Assembly: GCF_024764775.1 (NCBI RefSeq)
Contig: NZ_JALIGC010000039.1
Coordinates: 1 to 64,000, forward strand
DNA from: Scandinavium manionii
GTDB taxonomy: Bacteria; Pseudomonadota; Gammaproteobacteria; Enterobacterales; Enterobacteriaceae
Length of the DNA: 64,000 bases
Reading direction: 5' to 3'
Positions 1 through 8,762 of this stretch are shown here, piece by piece (positions within the stretch are counted from its first letter, which is position 1; the number at the start of each line of letters is the position of its first letter). Both the position numbers and the translations under genes were made by a program. The notes beneath the pieces were generated by a model. That model was not told the DNA's origin. It ran no database searches and was given only the letters and a program-made list of their open reading frames with translations.

Positions 1-3
1 ATT

Positions 4-123
4 TGCCTGGCGGCAACAGCGCGGTGGTCCCACCTGACCCCATGCCGAACTCAGAAGTGAAACGCCGTAGCGCCGATGGTAGTGTGGGGTCTCCCCATGC
101 GAGAGTAGGGAACTGCCAGGCAT
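4..123 (+). rRNA. rrf: 5S ribosomal RNA (last gene of an rRNA operon)
   Basis: A 120-nt stretch begins TGCCTGGCGGC and ends CTGCCAGGCAT; the two ends pair as helix I of 5S rRNA. The interior matches enterobacterial 5S almost base for base. The segment after GGCGG differs from the E. coli copy I remember. Only three bases of the 23S-5S spacer are in the window. In E. coli the kgtP neighbour is the rrnG operon, so this is probably the rrnG equivalent. Confidence 0.97.
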
Positions 124-138
124 CAAACAAGTAAGAAA

Positions 139-164
139 CCCCGACCGAAAGGCCGGGGTTTTTT
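139..164 (+). terminator. rRNA operon intrinsic terminator
   Basis: A GC-rich hairpin (CCCCGACC, loop GAAA, GGCCGGGG, one A-C mismatch) is followed by six T. It lies 15 nt after the 5S gene, where rRNA operons end. Confidence 0.9.
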
Positions 165-249
165 GCGTTTATACGTCATAAAATCCATCCAGCAATACAC
201 CCACCTTAATCTCTTGCGACAATTCCTGATTACTGATCCTGCTAACGGA

Positions 250-271
250 ATTTGTGCTTTTGATCACAAAG
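250..271 (+). promoter_or_regulatory. Probable CRP-cAMP site upstream of kgtP
   Basis: The core TGTGC-N6-TCACA at 253-268 fits the CRP consensus TGTGA-N6-TCACA with one mismatch. It is centred near 260.5, about 120 bp before kgtP. A plausible -10 (TATGTA, 286-291) lies downstream. Catabolite control would suit a dicarboxylate permease. The operator call is inference from sequence only. Confidence 0.5.
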
Positions 272-379
272 TATATTATAACAACTATGTAACATTTGGG
301 TTGATAATTGTTCTGCCTGAGCAGATGCTCAATATCTGCATCAGGAGCAGACCTGGTTTTTTGCTGGAGTATAATAACA

Positions 380-1678
380 ATGACCGAGAATACGTATTCA
401 TCCCGAGAGTCCCTGATGGGCAGTGATTCACGGCGTCGGGTCTGGGCTATCGTGGGTGCTTCATCTGGTAACCTTGTCGAGTGGTTTGATTTTTACGTCT
501 ATTCGTTTTGCTCACTCTATTTTGCACATATCTTCTTCCCCTCAGACAATACCACTACACAGCTACTGCAAACCGCCGGCATTTTTGCTGCCGGTTTTCT
601 GATGCGACCGATTGGCGGCTGGTTGTTTGGACGTATTGCCGATCGCCACGGACGAAAAAAGTCGATGCTGATTTCTGTCTGCATGATGTGCTTTGGCTCG
701 TTGGTGATTGCCTGTCTGCCTGGATATGCGGCGATTGGCACCTGGGCTCCGGCATTGCTGCTACTGGCAAGATTGTTCCAGGGACTTTCCGTCGGCGGAG
801 AGTACGGCACCAGCGCAACTTACATGAGTGAAGTGGCGATTGAAGGCCGGAAGGGGTTCTTTGCCTCATTTCAGTATGTAACGCTGATCGGCGGCCAGCT
901 GTTGGCTCTGCTTGTGGTCGTTGTTCTTCAGCAAGTGCTGAGCAATGAGGATTTGCATACCTGGGGCTGGCGTATTCCCTTTGCGCTGGGTGCAGTACTG
1001 GCGTTAGTTGCACTTTGGTTACGTCGTCAGCTGGATGAAACGTCACAGCAGGAAACGCGCGCCTTGAAGGAAGCCGGATCGTTCAAAGGCCTGTGGCGCA
1101 ACCGCAAAGCGTTTTTGATGGTGCTCGGCTTCACTGCCGGTGGTTCTTTGGTGTTCTATACCTTTACAACCTATATGCAAAAGTATTTGGTGAACACCAC
1201 GGGTATGAGCGCAAGCGTGGCCAGCATCGTGATGACGGCTGCGCTTTTTTGCTATATGGCAGTGCAGCCGTTGTTCGGTGCTCTGTCCGACAGAATTGGT
1301 CGGCGTACGTCGATGCTGTGCTTTGGTGGACTGGCCACACTGTTTACCGTCCCAATCCTCACCGCACTCCAGCATGTGCATTCGCCGTATGCCGCGTTTG
1401 CATTAGTGATGTGCGCCTTGCTGATCGCCAGTTTTTACACATCGATAAGCGGGATCCTGAAAGCTGAAATGTTCCCCGCTCAGGTGCGTGCGCTTGGTGT
1501 TGGGTTATCTTACGCCGTCGCCAACGCGTTGTTCGGTGGTTCGGCAGAGTATGTCGCCCTGTCGCTGAAATCTATGGGCTTTGAGAGTGCGTTCTTCTGG
1601 TATGTCACTCTGCTGAGTGCGGTGGCATTTGTGGTATCGCTGATGCTGCACAGCAAAGGGAAGGGATTACGCCTGTAG
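380..1678 (+). CDS. kgtP: Alpha-ketoglutarate:H+ symporter KgtP
   Basis: Inner-membrane MFS permease that imports 2-oxoglutarate with protons. At 432 residues it has the same length as E. coli KgtP and is nearly identical in sequence. The MFS loop 2-3 signature (GRIADRHGRKK) is present, and its repeat in the second half (GALSDRIGRR) shows the 6+6 helix duplication. The ATG at 380 follows GGAG at 366-369. A longer upstream reading would start inside the leader and lacks family support. The gene stands alone between the rRNA operon and yfiM, and its stop lies 1 nt from the convergent yfiM stop. Probable CRP control is listed separately. Confidence 0.95.
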   Translation: MTENTYSSRESLMGSDSRRRVWAIVGASSGNLVEWFDFYVYSFCSLYFAHIFFPSDNTTTQLLQTAGIFAAGFLMRPIGGWLFGRIADRHGRKKSMLISVCMMCFGSLVIACLPGYAAIGTWAPALLLLARLFQGLSVGGEYGTSATYMSEVAIEGRKGFFASFQYVTLIGGQLLALLVVVVLQQVLSNEDLHTWGWRIPFALGAVLALVALWLRRQLDETSQQETRALKEAGSFKGLWRNRKAFLMVLGFTAGGSLVFYTFTTYMQKYLVNTTGMSASVASIVMTAALFCYMAVQPLFGALSDRIGRRTSMLCFGGLATLFTVPILTALQHVHSPYAAFALVMCALLIASFYTSISGILKAEMFPAQVRALGVGLSYAVANALFGGSAEYVALSLKSMGFESAFFWYVTLLSAVAFVVSLMLHSKGKGLRL

Positions 1679-1679
1679 C

Positions 1680-2003
1680 TTATTGATAGGCCATATGCCA
1701 CACCGCATATCCGGTTGTGGCCCCGGCGACATCCCATGCAAAATCTTTCCAACTCCAGCCGCTGCCTGATGGGCGGCTGTCCCATGTTTCCTTTCCTGCA
1801 CCAAGACTGAGAGAGAACATCAGGCCATAGGCTGCACTTCTATCCTGACTGAATCCTTGATGCTGGGCGTATTCGTTGCCTGCTGCGGAGAGAATGGCGG
1901 ACGCAATAAAGTGTTGTGCCTTATCCTGTCCGGTCCAGGCATCATTGGCCATATGGCTGCAACCGCAAAGCCACAGTGAAGACAGCAGAACCAGAATACG
2001 CAT
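1680..2003 (-). CDS. yfiM: YfiM family small lipoprotein
   Basis: A 107-residue protein matching E. coli YfiM (DUF2279). It starts with a lipoprotein signal peptide whose lipobox is LCGC around residues 12-15, so it is expected to be membrane-anchored after lipidation. The body carries the family pattern DKAQHF and the tract WSWKDFAWDVAGAT, the latter probably a short membrane-associated helix. Function is unknown. It is convergent with kgtP with almost no space between stops. The pssA terminator lies just upstream, so yfiM is probably transcribed separately. Confidence 0.88.
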   Translation of the reverse strand: MRILVLLSSLWLCGCSHMANDAWTGQDKAQHFIASAILSAAGNEYAQHQGFSQDRSAAYGLMFSLSLGAGKETWDSRPSGSGWSWKDFAWDVAGATTGYAVWHMAYQ

Positions 2004-2015
2004 AGCAGGCTCCCT

Positions 2016-2043
2016 GTAAAAAAGCCCCGACCATGCGGGGCTT
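2016..2043 (-). terminator. pssA intrinsic terminator
   Basis: Read on the minus strand, AAGCCCCG, a 6-nt loop and CGGGGCTT are followed by a T run. It sits directly after the pssA stop codon and before yfiM. Confidence 0.85.
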
Positions 2044-2048
2044 GAGGA

Positions 2049-3404
2049 TCACAGAATGCGGCTGATGAGCCTGTCGATTCGAATTCGACGCAGACGGCGA
2101 ATCAGCTTACGGACTTTAACCGGATAGTCGGCGATACTTTGCAGATCGCGATAATGATTCACCACGGTGGTATGTTTGCGGATCAGTTCCAGCTCTTTAT
2201 CCCTGGCCTCGGCCAACTGCTGTTTCGGATCGTGAATGAGAATTGCGTTCTCCAGATCCAGTCGCCATGCGCGTGGGTTCAGGTTGTTGCCGGTCAGCAG
2301 CATCCATTCATCATCGACCCACATGCCCTTCAGATGGTAGCTGTTGTCTTCATCTTTCCACAGGCGAACTACCAACTGGTCCGTATTCACATAATACTGC
2401 AGGCGGCTAAGGAAACGGCGCAGATTGATTTCATACAAATAAGGCAGCGCGCCGATGATTTTAAACGGCTGATCTTCTGGAATATAAAAGTCATTGGCCG
2501 TTTTATCACCAACAATAATTTCAACCTTTTTCCCCTGCCGCAGCAGGTGGATAATGTTTCGCACTAATACTGCAGGAAGGTTGAAATAAGGCGTACAGAT
2601 AGTCAATTTCTCTTCGGCGCACGGCATCAAATGGAAAATCGTCTTATTGAGCATGCTCGATTTTCCGAGCCCAACCAGTGGCGTAACGGAGAGCTGCTCG
2701 TTATCAGCATCGCCCTGGAAATGGTAGCCGGTGTCACGCAGTTCCTGGCGATAGAGACGAATATCGTTTTTGATTTCCGGGCTTTTCGGGCGCTCATTAT
2801 CATCGAGACGGTTTACGCCACGGCCATGCACCAGATTCTGATCCACCCAGTCAAACATGATATCGGCCATCTGCGCATTACCAATCGACTGGTAGCGGTC
2901 ATAGCGATACTTATCATGCTGATGCAGGTAAACGTCGTTGATGCTCGCGCCGCTGTAGAGCACACAGTCGTCGATGATAAAGCCTTTATAGTGCAGAACA
3001 CCTAACGCCTCGCGGGTATTAACCGGCACGCCGTACACCGGCACATCCACGCCAGGGTTTCCCTGAGCCATACGGGTGTACCAATCGGCGTTGGTGTTAG
3101 ATGCAGCGGCACCAATGCGTCCACGCTGGGCGCGGTGCCAGTCTACCAGGATACGGACATCGAGTTCGGGGCGCTGACGCTTGGCGTCATAAATAGCCTG
3201 CAAAACCGCTTTACCGCCATCATCTTGTTCCAGATAAAGGGCGATAATGCAGATGCGGCGAGTCGCATTGGCGATTTTAGCCAACAGCACTTGCCGAAAA
3301 TCCGCAGGGGCGTAAAAGAACTCGACATCATCAACTGACTGAGAAAGCTTAGGTAGTTGAGCAAGGTGTTGTTGATGCTTGTTGCGCTTAAATTTTGACA
3401 ACAT
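2049..3404 (-). CDS. pssA: CDP-diacylglycerol--serine O-phosphatidyltransferase
   Basis: Makes phosphatidylserine from CDP-diacylglycerol and L-serine, the first committed step to phosphatidylethanolamine, at the inner face of the cytoplasmic membrane. At 451 residues it is the same length as E. coli PssA. It belongs to the phospholipase-D-like class: two HxK-x4-D motifs are visible, HYKGFIID in the N-terminal half and HLKGMWVD in the C-terminal half. The C-terminal tail is very basic (RKLIRRLRRIRIDR), consistent with association with acidic membrane or ribosomes. The ATG at 3404 is preceded by an in-frame GTG, but the ATG gives the family N-terminus MLSKFKRNK. Its own terminator follows the gene. 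Confidence 0.95.
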   Translation of the reverse strand: MLSKFKRNKHQQHLAQLPKLSQSVDDVEFFYAPADFRQVLLAKIANATRRICIIALYLEQDDGGKAVLQAIYDAKRQRPELDVRILVDWHRAQRGRIGAAASNTNADWYTRMAQGNPGVDVPVYGVPVNTREALGVLHYKGFIIDDCVLYSGASINDVYLHQHDKYRYDRYQSIGNAQMADIMFDWVDQNLVHGRGVNRLDDNERPKSPEIKNDIRLYRQELRDTGYHFQGDADNEQLSVTPLVGLGKSSMLNKTIFHLMPCAEEKLTICTPYFNLPAVLVRNIIHLLRQGKKVEIIVGDKTANDFYIPEDQPFKIIGALPYLYEINLRRFLSRLQYYVNTDQLVVRLWKDEDNSYHLKGMWVDDEWMLLTGNNLNPRAWRLDLENAILIHDPKQQLAEARDKELELIRKHTTVVNHYRDLQSIADYPVKVRKLIRRLRRIRIDRLISRIL

Positions 3405-3518
3405 CACAGTGCGATTCTTCTCTGATTAATCAAGGGTCCTCTGTACCATGCAGACGACAGAAGCGAGCAATAATACCATCAGTACCAGCTAAAGTGGTCA
3501 ACATTTCCAGCAGCTTAG

Positions 3519-6176
3519 TTACGATGGCGATGAGGATAGTCTTAATGTCAACCCGACAATGCCATCTTCAAGCTGGATATCGACGTCAAAACCCAGCTTA
3601 CGGGCCAGAGCAATCATTCCCTGATTATTAGGCATGGTAATGCCATTCAAGCGTGATAGCCCATGTTCACGCGTATAGTCGATGAGTTTTTCCAGCAGAC
3701 GACGCCCCAGGCCAAGGCCTTTTAAATCGGAACGCACCAGCACGGCAAACTCAGCATCAATATTGTCGGGGTCTGAAATCGCGCGCGTAACGCCCAGGAT
3801 TTCAATCCCTGTCTCCGTGGAATGCACGGCGACAAAAGCCATTTCACGATCGTAGTCGATCTGCGTCATATTGGCTAAATCGTCATGGGTAAATTCATTG
3901 ATTTCACTGAAGTAGCGGTAGTAGAGATCTTCTTTTGTGACCTGGGCGATAAACTTCTGCAACAGCGGTTCATCCTCCGGCAGGATGGGGCGAAACAGGC
4001 AGCGTTCACCGTTCTTCAGTTCGACCCACTCTTCAAATTGCTGCGGATATGGACGCACCGTTAAACGGCTTTCGCTATCCCCTTCAAACGGTCCGATTTC
4101 AAGCGTCACATCCAGTGCGGTAAATTCGTTCCCGGAGGCCAGCAAAGGATGAATGTCCAGGCGCTGGATCTCCGGACAGTCGACAATCAGATTCGACACC
4201 TGGACCAGCACCTGGCTGAGACCCATCACATCCAGCGGACGCAATGCACTTCTGCCACGGATCTTCTTACTTTTAATCGCCTGAATCACCAGATAACGGG
4301 CGAGATTCATGTTCAGCGGTGGCAGCGCCACGGCAGCCTGATCTTCTGCGCGCCATTCAATGCCCCCCTCGCCGAGCATAATAAGCGGGCCAAACAGCGG
4401 ATCGTGTTCGACGACGATCCGCAGCTCCTGAGCACCCGCGCGGTTCGCCATACTCTGAACTAACAACCCGTGGATCCGCGCCTGAGGCCAGGTCATTTTC
4501 ACGCGATCGAGAATGGCATCTGCCGCTTGCTGCACTTCTGCGGCGGTACGCAGATACAGCATCACGCCCTGAACTTCTGACTTATGCGGGATATCCGGCG
4601 AACGCAGTTTTAGCGCCACCGGATAGCCAATCTGTTCGGCGATATGCACCGCTTCGGCACTGTCTGCTGCTATCCACGTCGGCAGCGTGTGCATGTCGTA
4701 AGCTTTGAGGATTGGCTGAACTTCGTGAGTGTCGAGTGACGTGGCACCTTCCGCAATGGCCTGCTGAAGCAGCGCATGGGCGTCGGCGGTATTGGCGGTC
4801 AGATTGTCCGGTAATACCGGTGTTTCACGCAGTTGCTTCTGATTACGGCGATATTCCACCATATGCATAAATGCGGTGATGGTACCTTCCGGCGTGCGGT
4901 AGGTGGGAATACCGGCATCGCTAAATAAGCGGCGTGCTTCCTGTGAGGAATATTCTCCGCACCAGTTGGTTAACACGGTGACGTATTTGCCACGGGCGTG
5001 ATGACTGAGGGTATCAATTAACGCCTGGGCGCTTTCTGTTCCCGGTGCGGCTGCGCTCGGGGAATGGATGACCAACAGAGCATCATAATCCTGGCTGTCG
5101 AGCAGAATACTCAGCGCTTTTTGATAGTGTTCGCTGCTGGCGTCATCGCGCAGGTCGAGAGGGTTCGCCGCCTCTACGCTACCCGGCAGCGCAACACGAA
5201 GATGGCTCAGCGTCTCGTCGCTGAGCGTTGCCAGCTTTCCATTGCGAAGCCAAAGTTCATCCAGCGCCAGTGCCGCAGGGGCTGCGCCGTTGCTGACAAT
5301 CATCAGGCGTTCACCGCGCAGTGGTCGCATATGGCTCAGCGTTTCGACGGCGGAAAACAGCTCATGTGTATCTTGCACGCGCAATAAACCGGCTCGTTGA
5401 ATGGCGGCATCCCAGGCCGGATCCATTCCTGAGTTCACATGCAACAAACGTTGGGCAGCCGGACTACGTCCACTCTTAATCACCAGAATCGGTTTATTAC
5501 GCGAGGCGCTACGGGCAGCCGAAACGAAACGCCGTGCATCGCTGAGGTGCTCCAGATAGAGCAAAATGGCGCTGGTTTTGCTGTCGCGGGCGAGAAAGTC
5601 GAGCAGGTCATCAACGTCAATATCGAGACTGTCACCCAAGGCGATAAAATAGGAAAAGCCCATCTCGCGCTGTTGCGCCCAGTCAAGAATGGTATTGGAC
5701 ACCGCTGCCGATTGCGAAATAAACGCCAGCTTACCGCGACGAATCGGCACCGGCGAAAAGCTGGCATTCAGTCCTTGCCAGGGGGCAAGCAGCCCCAGAC
5801 TGTTAGGGCCGAGAAGGCGCATCTGATAACGGGCGGCGCAGGCTTTCAGTTCGCTGAATTGTTCTGGCGGCGCGGAAAGAATAATACACGTTTTACAGCC
5901 TTTCTGACCGAGCGCTTCCAGCAGTTCCAGATTGCGTTTCGCATGGGTGCAGATAACGGCCAGGTCCGGCGTGAACGGCAGGCTGTCGATATCAGGCCAG
6001 GCCAGTACCCCCAGCACCGCTTTCCAGGTAGGCGTCACCGGCAAAACCGGCCCGCTAAAACCGCCGGCCAGCAGATTGCGCATCATAAGATAGCCCGCAC
6101 GCTGCGGCTTCATTGATGCGCCAATGACGGCTATTGATTTGGGTCTCAGTAACGCTTCCAGTCCCCGTTGGCTCAT
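3519..6176 (-). CDS. patZ: Protein lysine acetyltransferase PatZ (Pka/YfiQ)
   Basis: An 885-residue acetyl-CoA-dependent N-epsilon-lysine acetyltransferase. The best-known substrate of the family is acetyl-CoA synthetase, which acetylation inactivates. Domains in order: a CoA-binding Rossmann domain (about 1-130, IAVIGASMKPQRAG), a succinyl-CoA-ligase-like region, an ATP-grasp region (about 480-700), and a C-terminal GNAT domain (about 720-880) with the acetyl-CoA loop (GLGLGRRLLEKL). Length and sequence match E. coli Pka. The gene follows tapT by 35 nt, so the two are likely co-transcribed. The stop lies 114 bp upstream of the pssA start, leaving room for a pssA promoter. Confidence 0.94.
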   Translation of the reverse strand: MSQRGLEALLRPKSIAVIGASMKPQRAGYLMMRNLLAGGFSGPVLPVTPTWKAVLGVLAWPDIDSLPFTPDLAVICTHAKRNLELLEALGQKGCKTCIILSAPPEQFSELKACAARYQMRLLGPNSLGLLAPWQGLNASFSPVPIRRGKLAFISQSAAVSNTILDWAQQREMGFSYFIALGDSLDIDVDDLLDFLARDSKTSAILLYLEHLSDARRFVSAARSASRNKPILVIKSGRSPAAQRLLHVNSGMDPAWDAAIQRAGLLRVQDTHELFSAVETLSHMRPLRGERLMIVSNGAAPAALALDELWLRNGKLATLSDETLSHLRVALPGSVEAANPLDLRDDASSEHYQKALSILLDSQDYDALLVIHSPSAAAPGTESAQALIDTLSHHARGKYVTVLTNWCGEYSSQEARRLFSDAGIPTYRTPEGTITAFMHMVEYRRNQKQLRETPVLPDNLTANTADAHALLQQAIAEGATSLDTHEVQPILKAYDMHTLPTWIAADSAEAVHIAEQIGYPVALKLRSPDIPHKSEVQGVMLYLRTAAEVQQAADAILDRVKMTWPQARIHGLLVQSMANRAGAQELRIVVEHDPLFGPLIMLGEGGIEWRAEDQAAVALPPLNMNLARYLVIQAIKSKKIRGRSALRPLDVMGLSQVLVQVSNLIVDCPEIQRLDIHPLLASGNEFTALDVTLEIGPFEGDSESRLTVRPYPQQFEEWVELKNGERCLFRPILPEDEPLLQKFIAQVTKEDLYYRYFSEINEFTHDDLANMTQIDYDREMAFVAVHSTETGIEILGVTRAISDPDNIDAEFAVLVRSDLKGLGLGRRLLEKLIDYTREHGLSRLNGITMPNNQGMIALARKLGFDVDIQLEDGIVGLTLRLSSSPS

Positions 6177-6211
6177 CGCACTCTCTCCTGGACGATCGTT
6201 CCTGAATGATT

Positions 6212-6910
6212 TTAAACGCTTTCTGGCTCCGTCACTGTGATGTTTCCCTTATGCTGAGGTTTTCCTGCCAGATAACGGGCGCGGAAACACTGAAAATGCT
6301 TGCCCAGTGCGCCAGCGGCTTCGGTGTCATTCGCTAAATCTAGCAGTGCGATCGCCACTTCTGCAGTGCAGTACTGACCTTCAGCCTGCGCTGCCCGCAG
6401 GTGGTAGGCAGAAACGCGTGATAAATCGACAGAAATCACCGGCAGGCCATCGAGATAAGGGCTTTTGCGGAACATTTTCCGTGCTTCGGTCCAGGTACCA
6501 TCGAGCATAATAAACAGCGGCGGCTTACCTGACGGGGGCGCGGTAATGACTTCGCGTTCAGCCCCGGCATAAGACGCCGGAAAGACAACCATCGGTTGAT
6601 AATCCGGATTGCGGACTAAATCGAGTAGCGCCTGAGGCGGCTCAGTGCGCGACCATTGAAAGGCTTCGGTATCGGGAAGAATATCGGCAATCAGACGGCC
6701 GGTATTACTCGGCTTCATCGGCTCGGTATCAAACATCACCAGACAAAAACGGCTCCGGGCAGCAGAAGGCATGAGGGTTTCGCACAGGCACTGTTTCAGC
6801 GGTAAAAGACAGCGCTGGCATCGGCGAATACGATTTCCACGGGCAAGAAACGGGCGAGTGGCGCGGGCGAGACGATCGGCGCGCAGGCGGAGGACGGCGT
6901 TATCAGTCAT
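6212..6910 (-). CDS. tapT: tRNA-uridine aminocarboxypropyltransferase TapT (YfiP)
   Basis: A 232-residue DTW-domain protein equivalent to E. coli YfiP/TapT, which transfers the 3-amino-3-carboxypropyl group of SAM to U47 of tRNAs (acp3U47). The DTW-family motif is seen as LDGTWTEARKM. A zinc-knuckle-like N-terminus (CQRCLLPLKQCLC) is also typical of the family. The ATG at 6910 (MTDNAVLRL) gives the E. coli length; an upstream ATG would add 17 residues without family support. Likely first gene of a tapT-patZ operon. Confidence 0.92.
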   Translation of the reverse strand: MTDNAVLRLRADRLARATRPFLARGNRIRRCQRCLLPLKQCLCETLMPSAARSRFCLVMFDTEPMKPSNTGRLIADILPDTEAFQWSRTEPPQALLDLVRNPDYQPMVVFPASYAGAEREVITAPPSGKPPLFIMLDGTWTEARKMFRKSPYLDGLPVISVDLSRVSAYHLRAAQAEGQYCTAEVAIALLDLANDTEAAGALGKHFQCFRARYLAGKPQHKGNITVTEPESV

Positions 6911-6979
6911 TTGGCGTTGTGCTGGAAAAACGCCATTGTCGCAGAGGGGAAAGCGGGGCACAAGACGTGCCCCGGCAGA

Positions 6980-7405
6980 TCAGGCTTCGGTAGCTTCGTT
7001 CAACCAGCTGTCGAACGGTGCTTTAGGCACTGCACCGTTGAGCATGTCCAGCACTTCGCCTTTATGGAAAATCATAATGGTTGGAATGCTGCGAATACGG
7101 AAACGTGCGCTAAGCTCGCGTTCGGCTTCAGTATTTACTTTTACGAAACGCATTTTACCGCTGCGCTCTTCCGCGACGTCTTCGAAAATTGGTGCAAAGT
7201 TACGACATGGGCCGCACCACGGTGCCCAGAAATCAACCACGACCGGCAAATCGTCTTTCAACAATTTATCCAGCGTTTCACCGGTAGCATTGATAACATC
7301 GCCATCAAACAGCTCGTGACCGCAGCGGCCACACTTGGCGGAGTCGTTAATACGATCGTCGGGGATACGGTTAAGCGCCTGGCAACTGGCACAAACGGTA
7401 TTCAT
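6980..7405 (-). CDS. trxC: Thioredoxin 2 (TrxC)
   Basis: A 141-residue cytoplasmic disulfide reductase. The N-terminal zinc finger has two CxxC pairs (CASC and CGRC), and the thioredoxin fold carries the active site WCGPC. The zinc domain separates TrxC from TrxA. Length is two residues more than the E. coli protein (C-terminus NEATEA). E. coli trxC is OxyR-regulated; I could not assign an OxyR site here with confidence. The gene is transcribed away from yfiF across a 208-bp gap that includes a short dyad near 7438-7452. Confidence 0.95.
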   Translation of the reverse strand: MNTVCASCQALNRIPDDRINDSAKCGRCGHELFDGDVINATGETLDKLLKDDLPVVVDFWAPWCGPCRNFAPIFEDVAEERSGKMRFVKVNTEAERELSARFRIRSIPTIMIFHKGEVLDMLNGAVPKAPFDSWLNEATEA

Positions 7406-7613
7406 AGCTAACCTCTGGGTAATCGGGTTGAGTCAACGGCCTGAGTGGCCGAAATGTTTCCTTAATGTTGCGTATTATCGATGAGACTGTTTTAAAGGAC
7501 AATGTGATTTATTCGATGAATATAATAGTCGCAGTCTTTGGTACGAAATCATGGCGAAGCTCGGACACATCGGGTAATCTTCGCGCTTCGCGCAGCGCAG
7601 GTGGAGAATAAAG

Positions 7614-8711
7614 ATGAACGACGAACTGAAAAATAAAAGCGGCAAGGTCAAAGTGATGTACGTCCGCAGTGATGATGACTCGGATAAACGCACGGAAAAC
7701 CCGCGCACCGGTAAAGGCGCTGGCCTGAGCCGCAATAGCCCGTCCCGTTCCGAAGGTGGTCGTCGTCCTGCGCGCGATAGTCGTGATGGAAAGTCTCGCG
7801 ATGGCAAACCGCGTGGCGGTGACCGTTTCCGCGACCGTGATAACTCACGTGACAGCGGACCACGCGACGACAACCCATGGCGCACCGTGTCCCGCGCACC
7901 GGGCGCAGTTGTTGCAGACAAACCCGATCACGGCGGGATCAGCGGCAAGAGTTTTGTCGACCCGGAAGTTATCCGTCGTCAGCGTGCAGAAGAAACCCGT
8001 GTTTACGGCGAAAATGCCTGTCAGGCACTGTTCCTGAGCCGTCCGGACTGCATCGTTCGTGCCTGGTTCATCCAGAGCGTGACCCCGCGTTTCAAAGAAG
8101 CCCTGCGTTGGATGGCGGCAAACCGTAAAGCCTATCACGTGGTAGACGAAGCGGAGCTGGAGAAAGCGTCTGGCACCGAACACCACGGCGGCGTTTGCTT
8201 CCTGATCAAAAAGCGTAACGGTACCAGCGTTAAGCAGTGGGTAAGTGAAGCCGCTGCTGAAGACTGCGTACTGGCGCTGGAAGATGTGGGTAACCCACAC
8301 AACCTTGGCGCAATAATGCGTAGCTGCGCACACTTCGGTGTGAAGGGGGTCGTGGTTCAGGATGCCGCAGTACTGGAGTCCGGTGCTGCAATCCGTACCG
8401 CAGAAGGTGGCGCAGAGCACGTACAACCGATCACCGCTGACAGCTTCATTGACGCGCTGGATCAGTTCCGCAAAGCGGGTTATGCGATTGTGACCACCTC
8501 CAGCCATAAAGGCACTCCGCTGTTCAAAGCGACGATGCCGAAGAAAATGGTACTGGTGCTGGGTCAGGAACGTGATGGTCTGTCCGATGCCGCTCTTGAG
8601 TCTTCAGACTTGAGCGTCGCTATCAACGGAACCGGCAATGTAGAAAGCCTGAACGTTTCCGTCGCAACCGGCGTTCTGCTGGCCGAATGGTGGCGTCAGA
8701 ACAAAGGCTGA
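7614..8711 (+). CDS. yfiF: SpoU-type tRNA/rRNA methyltransferase YfiF
   Basis: A 365-residue SPOUT (TrmH/SpoU) RNA 2'-O-methyltransferase homologue; the exact target is not established. The N-terminal 100 residues are a disordered, Arg/Asp/Gly-rich tract with repeated RDGK and RD motifs, probably RNA-contacting. A substrate-binding domain follows (about 105-190). The knotted SPOUT domain (about 200-360) shows NPHNLGAIMRS, VLVLGQERDGL and NVSVATGVLLAEW, the three family motifs for SAM binding. The low-complexity tract is about 20 residues longer than in E. coli. An intrinsic terminator follows. Confidence 0.9.
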   Translation: MNDELKNKSGKVKVMYVRSDDDSDKRTENPRTGKGAGLSRNSPSRSEGGRRPARDSRDGKSRDGKPRGGDRFRDRDNSRDSGPRDDNPWRTVSRAPGAVVADKPDHGGISGKSFVDPEVIRRQRAEETRVYGENACQALFLSRPDCIVRAWFIQSVTPRFKEALRWMAANRKAYHVVDEAELEKASGTEHHGGVCFLIKKRNGTSVKQWVSEAAAEDCVLALEDVGNPHNLGAIMRSCAHFGVKGVVVQDAAVLESGAAIRTAEGGAEHVQPITADSFIDALDQFRKAGYAIVTTSSHKGTPLFKATMPKKMVLVLGQERDGLSDAALESSDLSVAINGTGNVESLNVSVATGVLLAEWWRQNKG

Positions 8712-8732
8712 TGCTTCGACATTGCTAAAATG

Positions 8733-8762
8733 AAAATGCCAGCGCGATGCTGGCATTTTTTT
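8733..8762. terminator. Bidirectional terminator between yfiF and ung
   Basis: The 9-bp stem AATGCCAGC / GCTGGCATT with a 5-nt loop is flanked by A's on the left and a long T run on the right. It can serve both convergent genes; it abuts the ung stop codon. Confidence 0.9.

Noticed and set aside
163..426. 87-codon open frame after the 5S gene
   Set aside because: Starts inside the rRNA terminator and runs over the kgtP promoter, leader and start.
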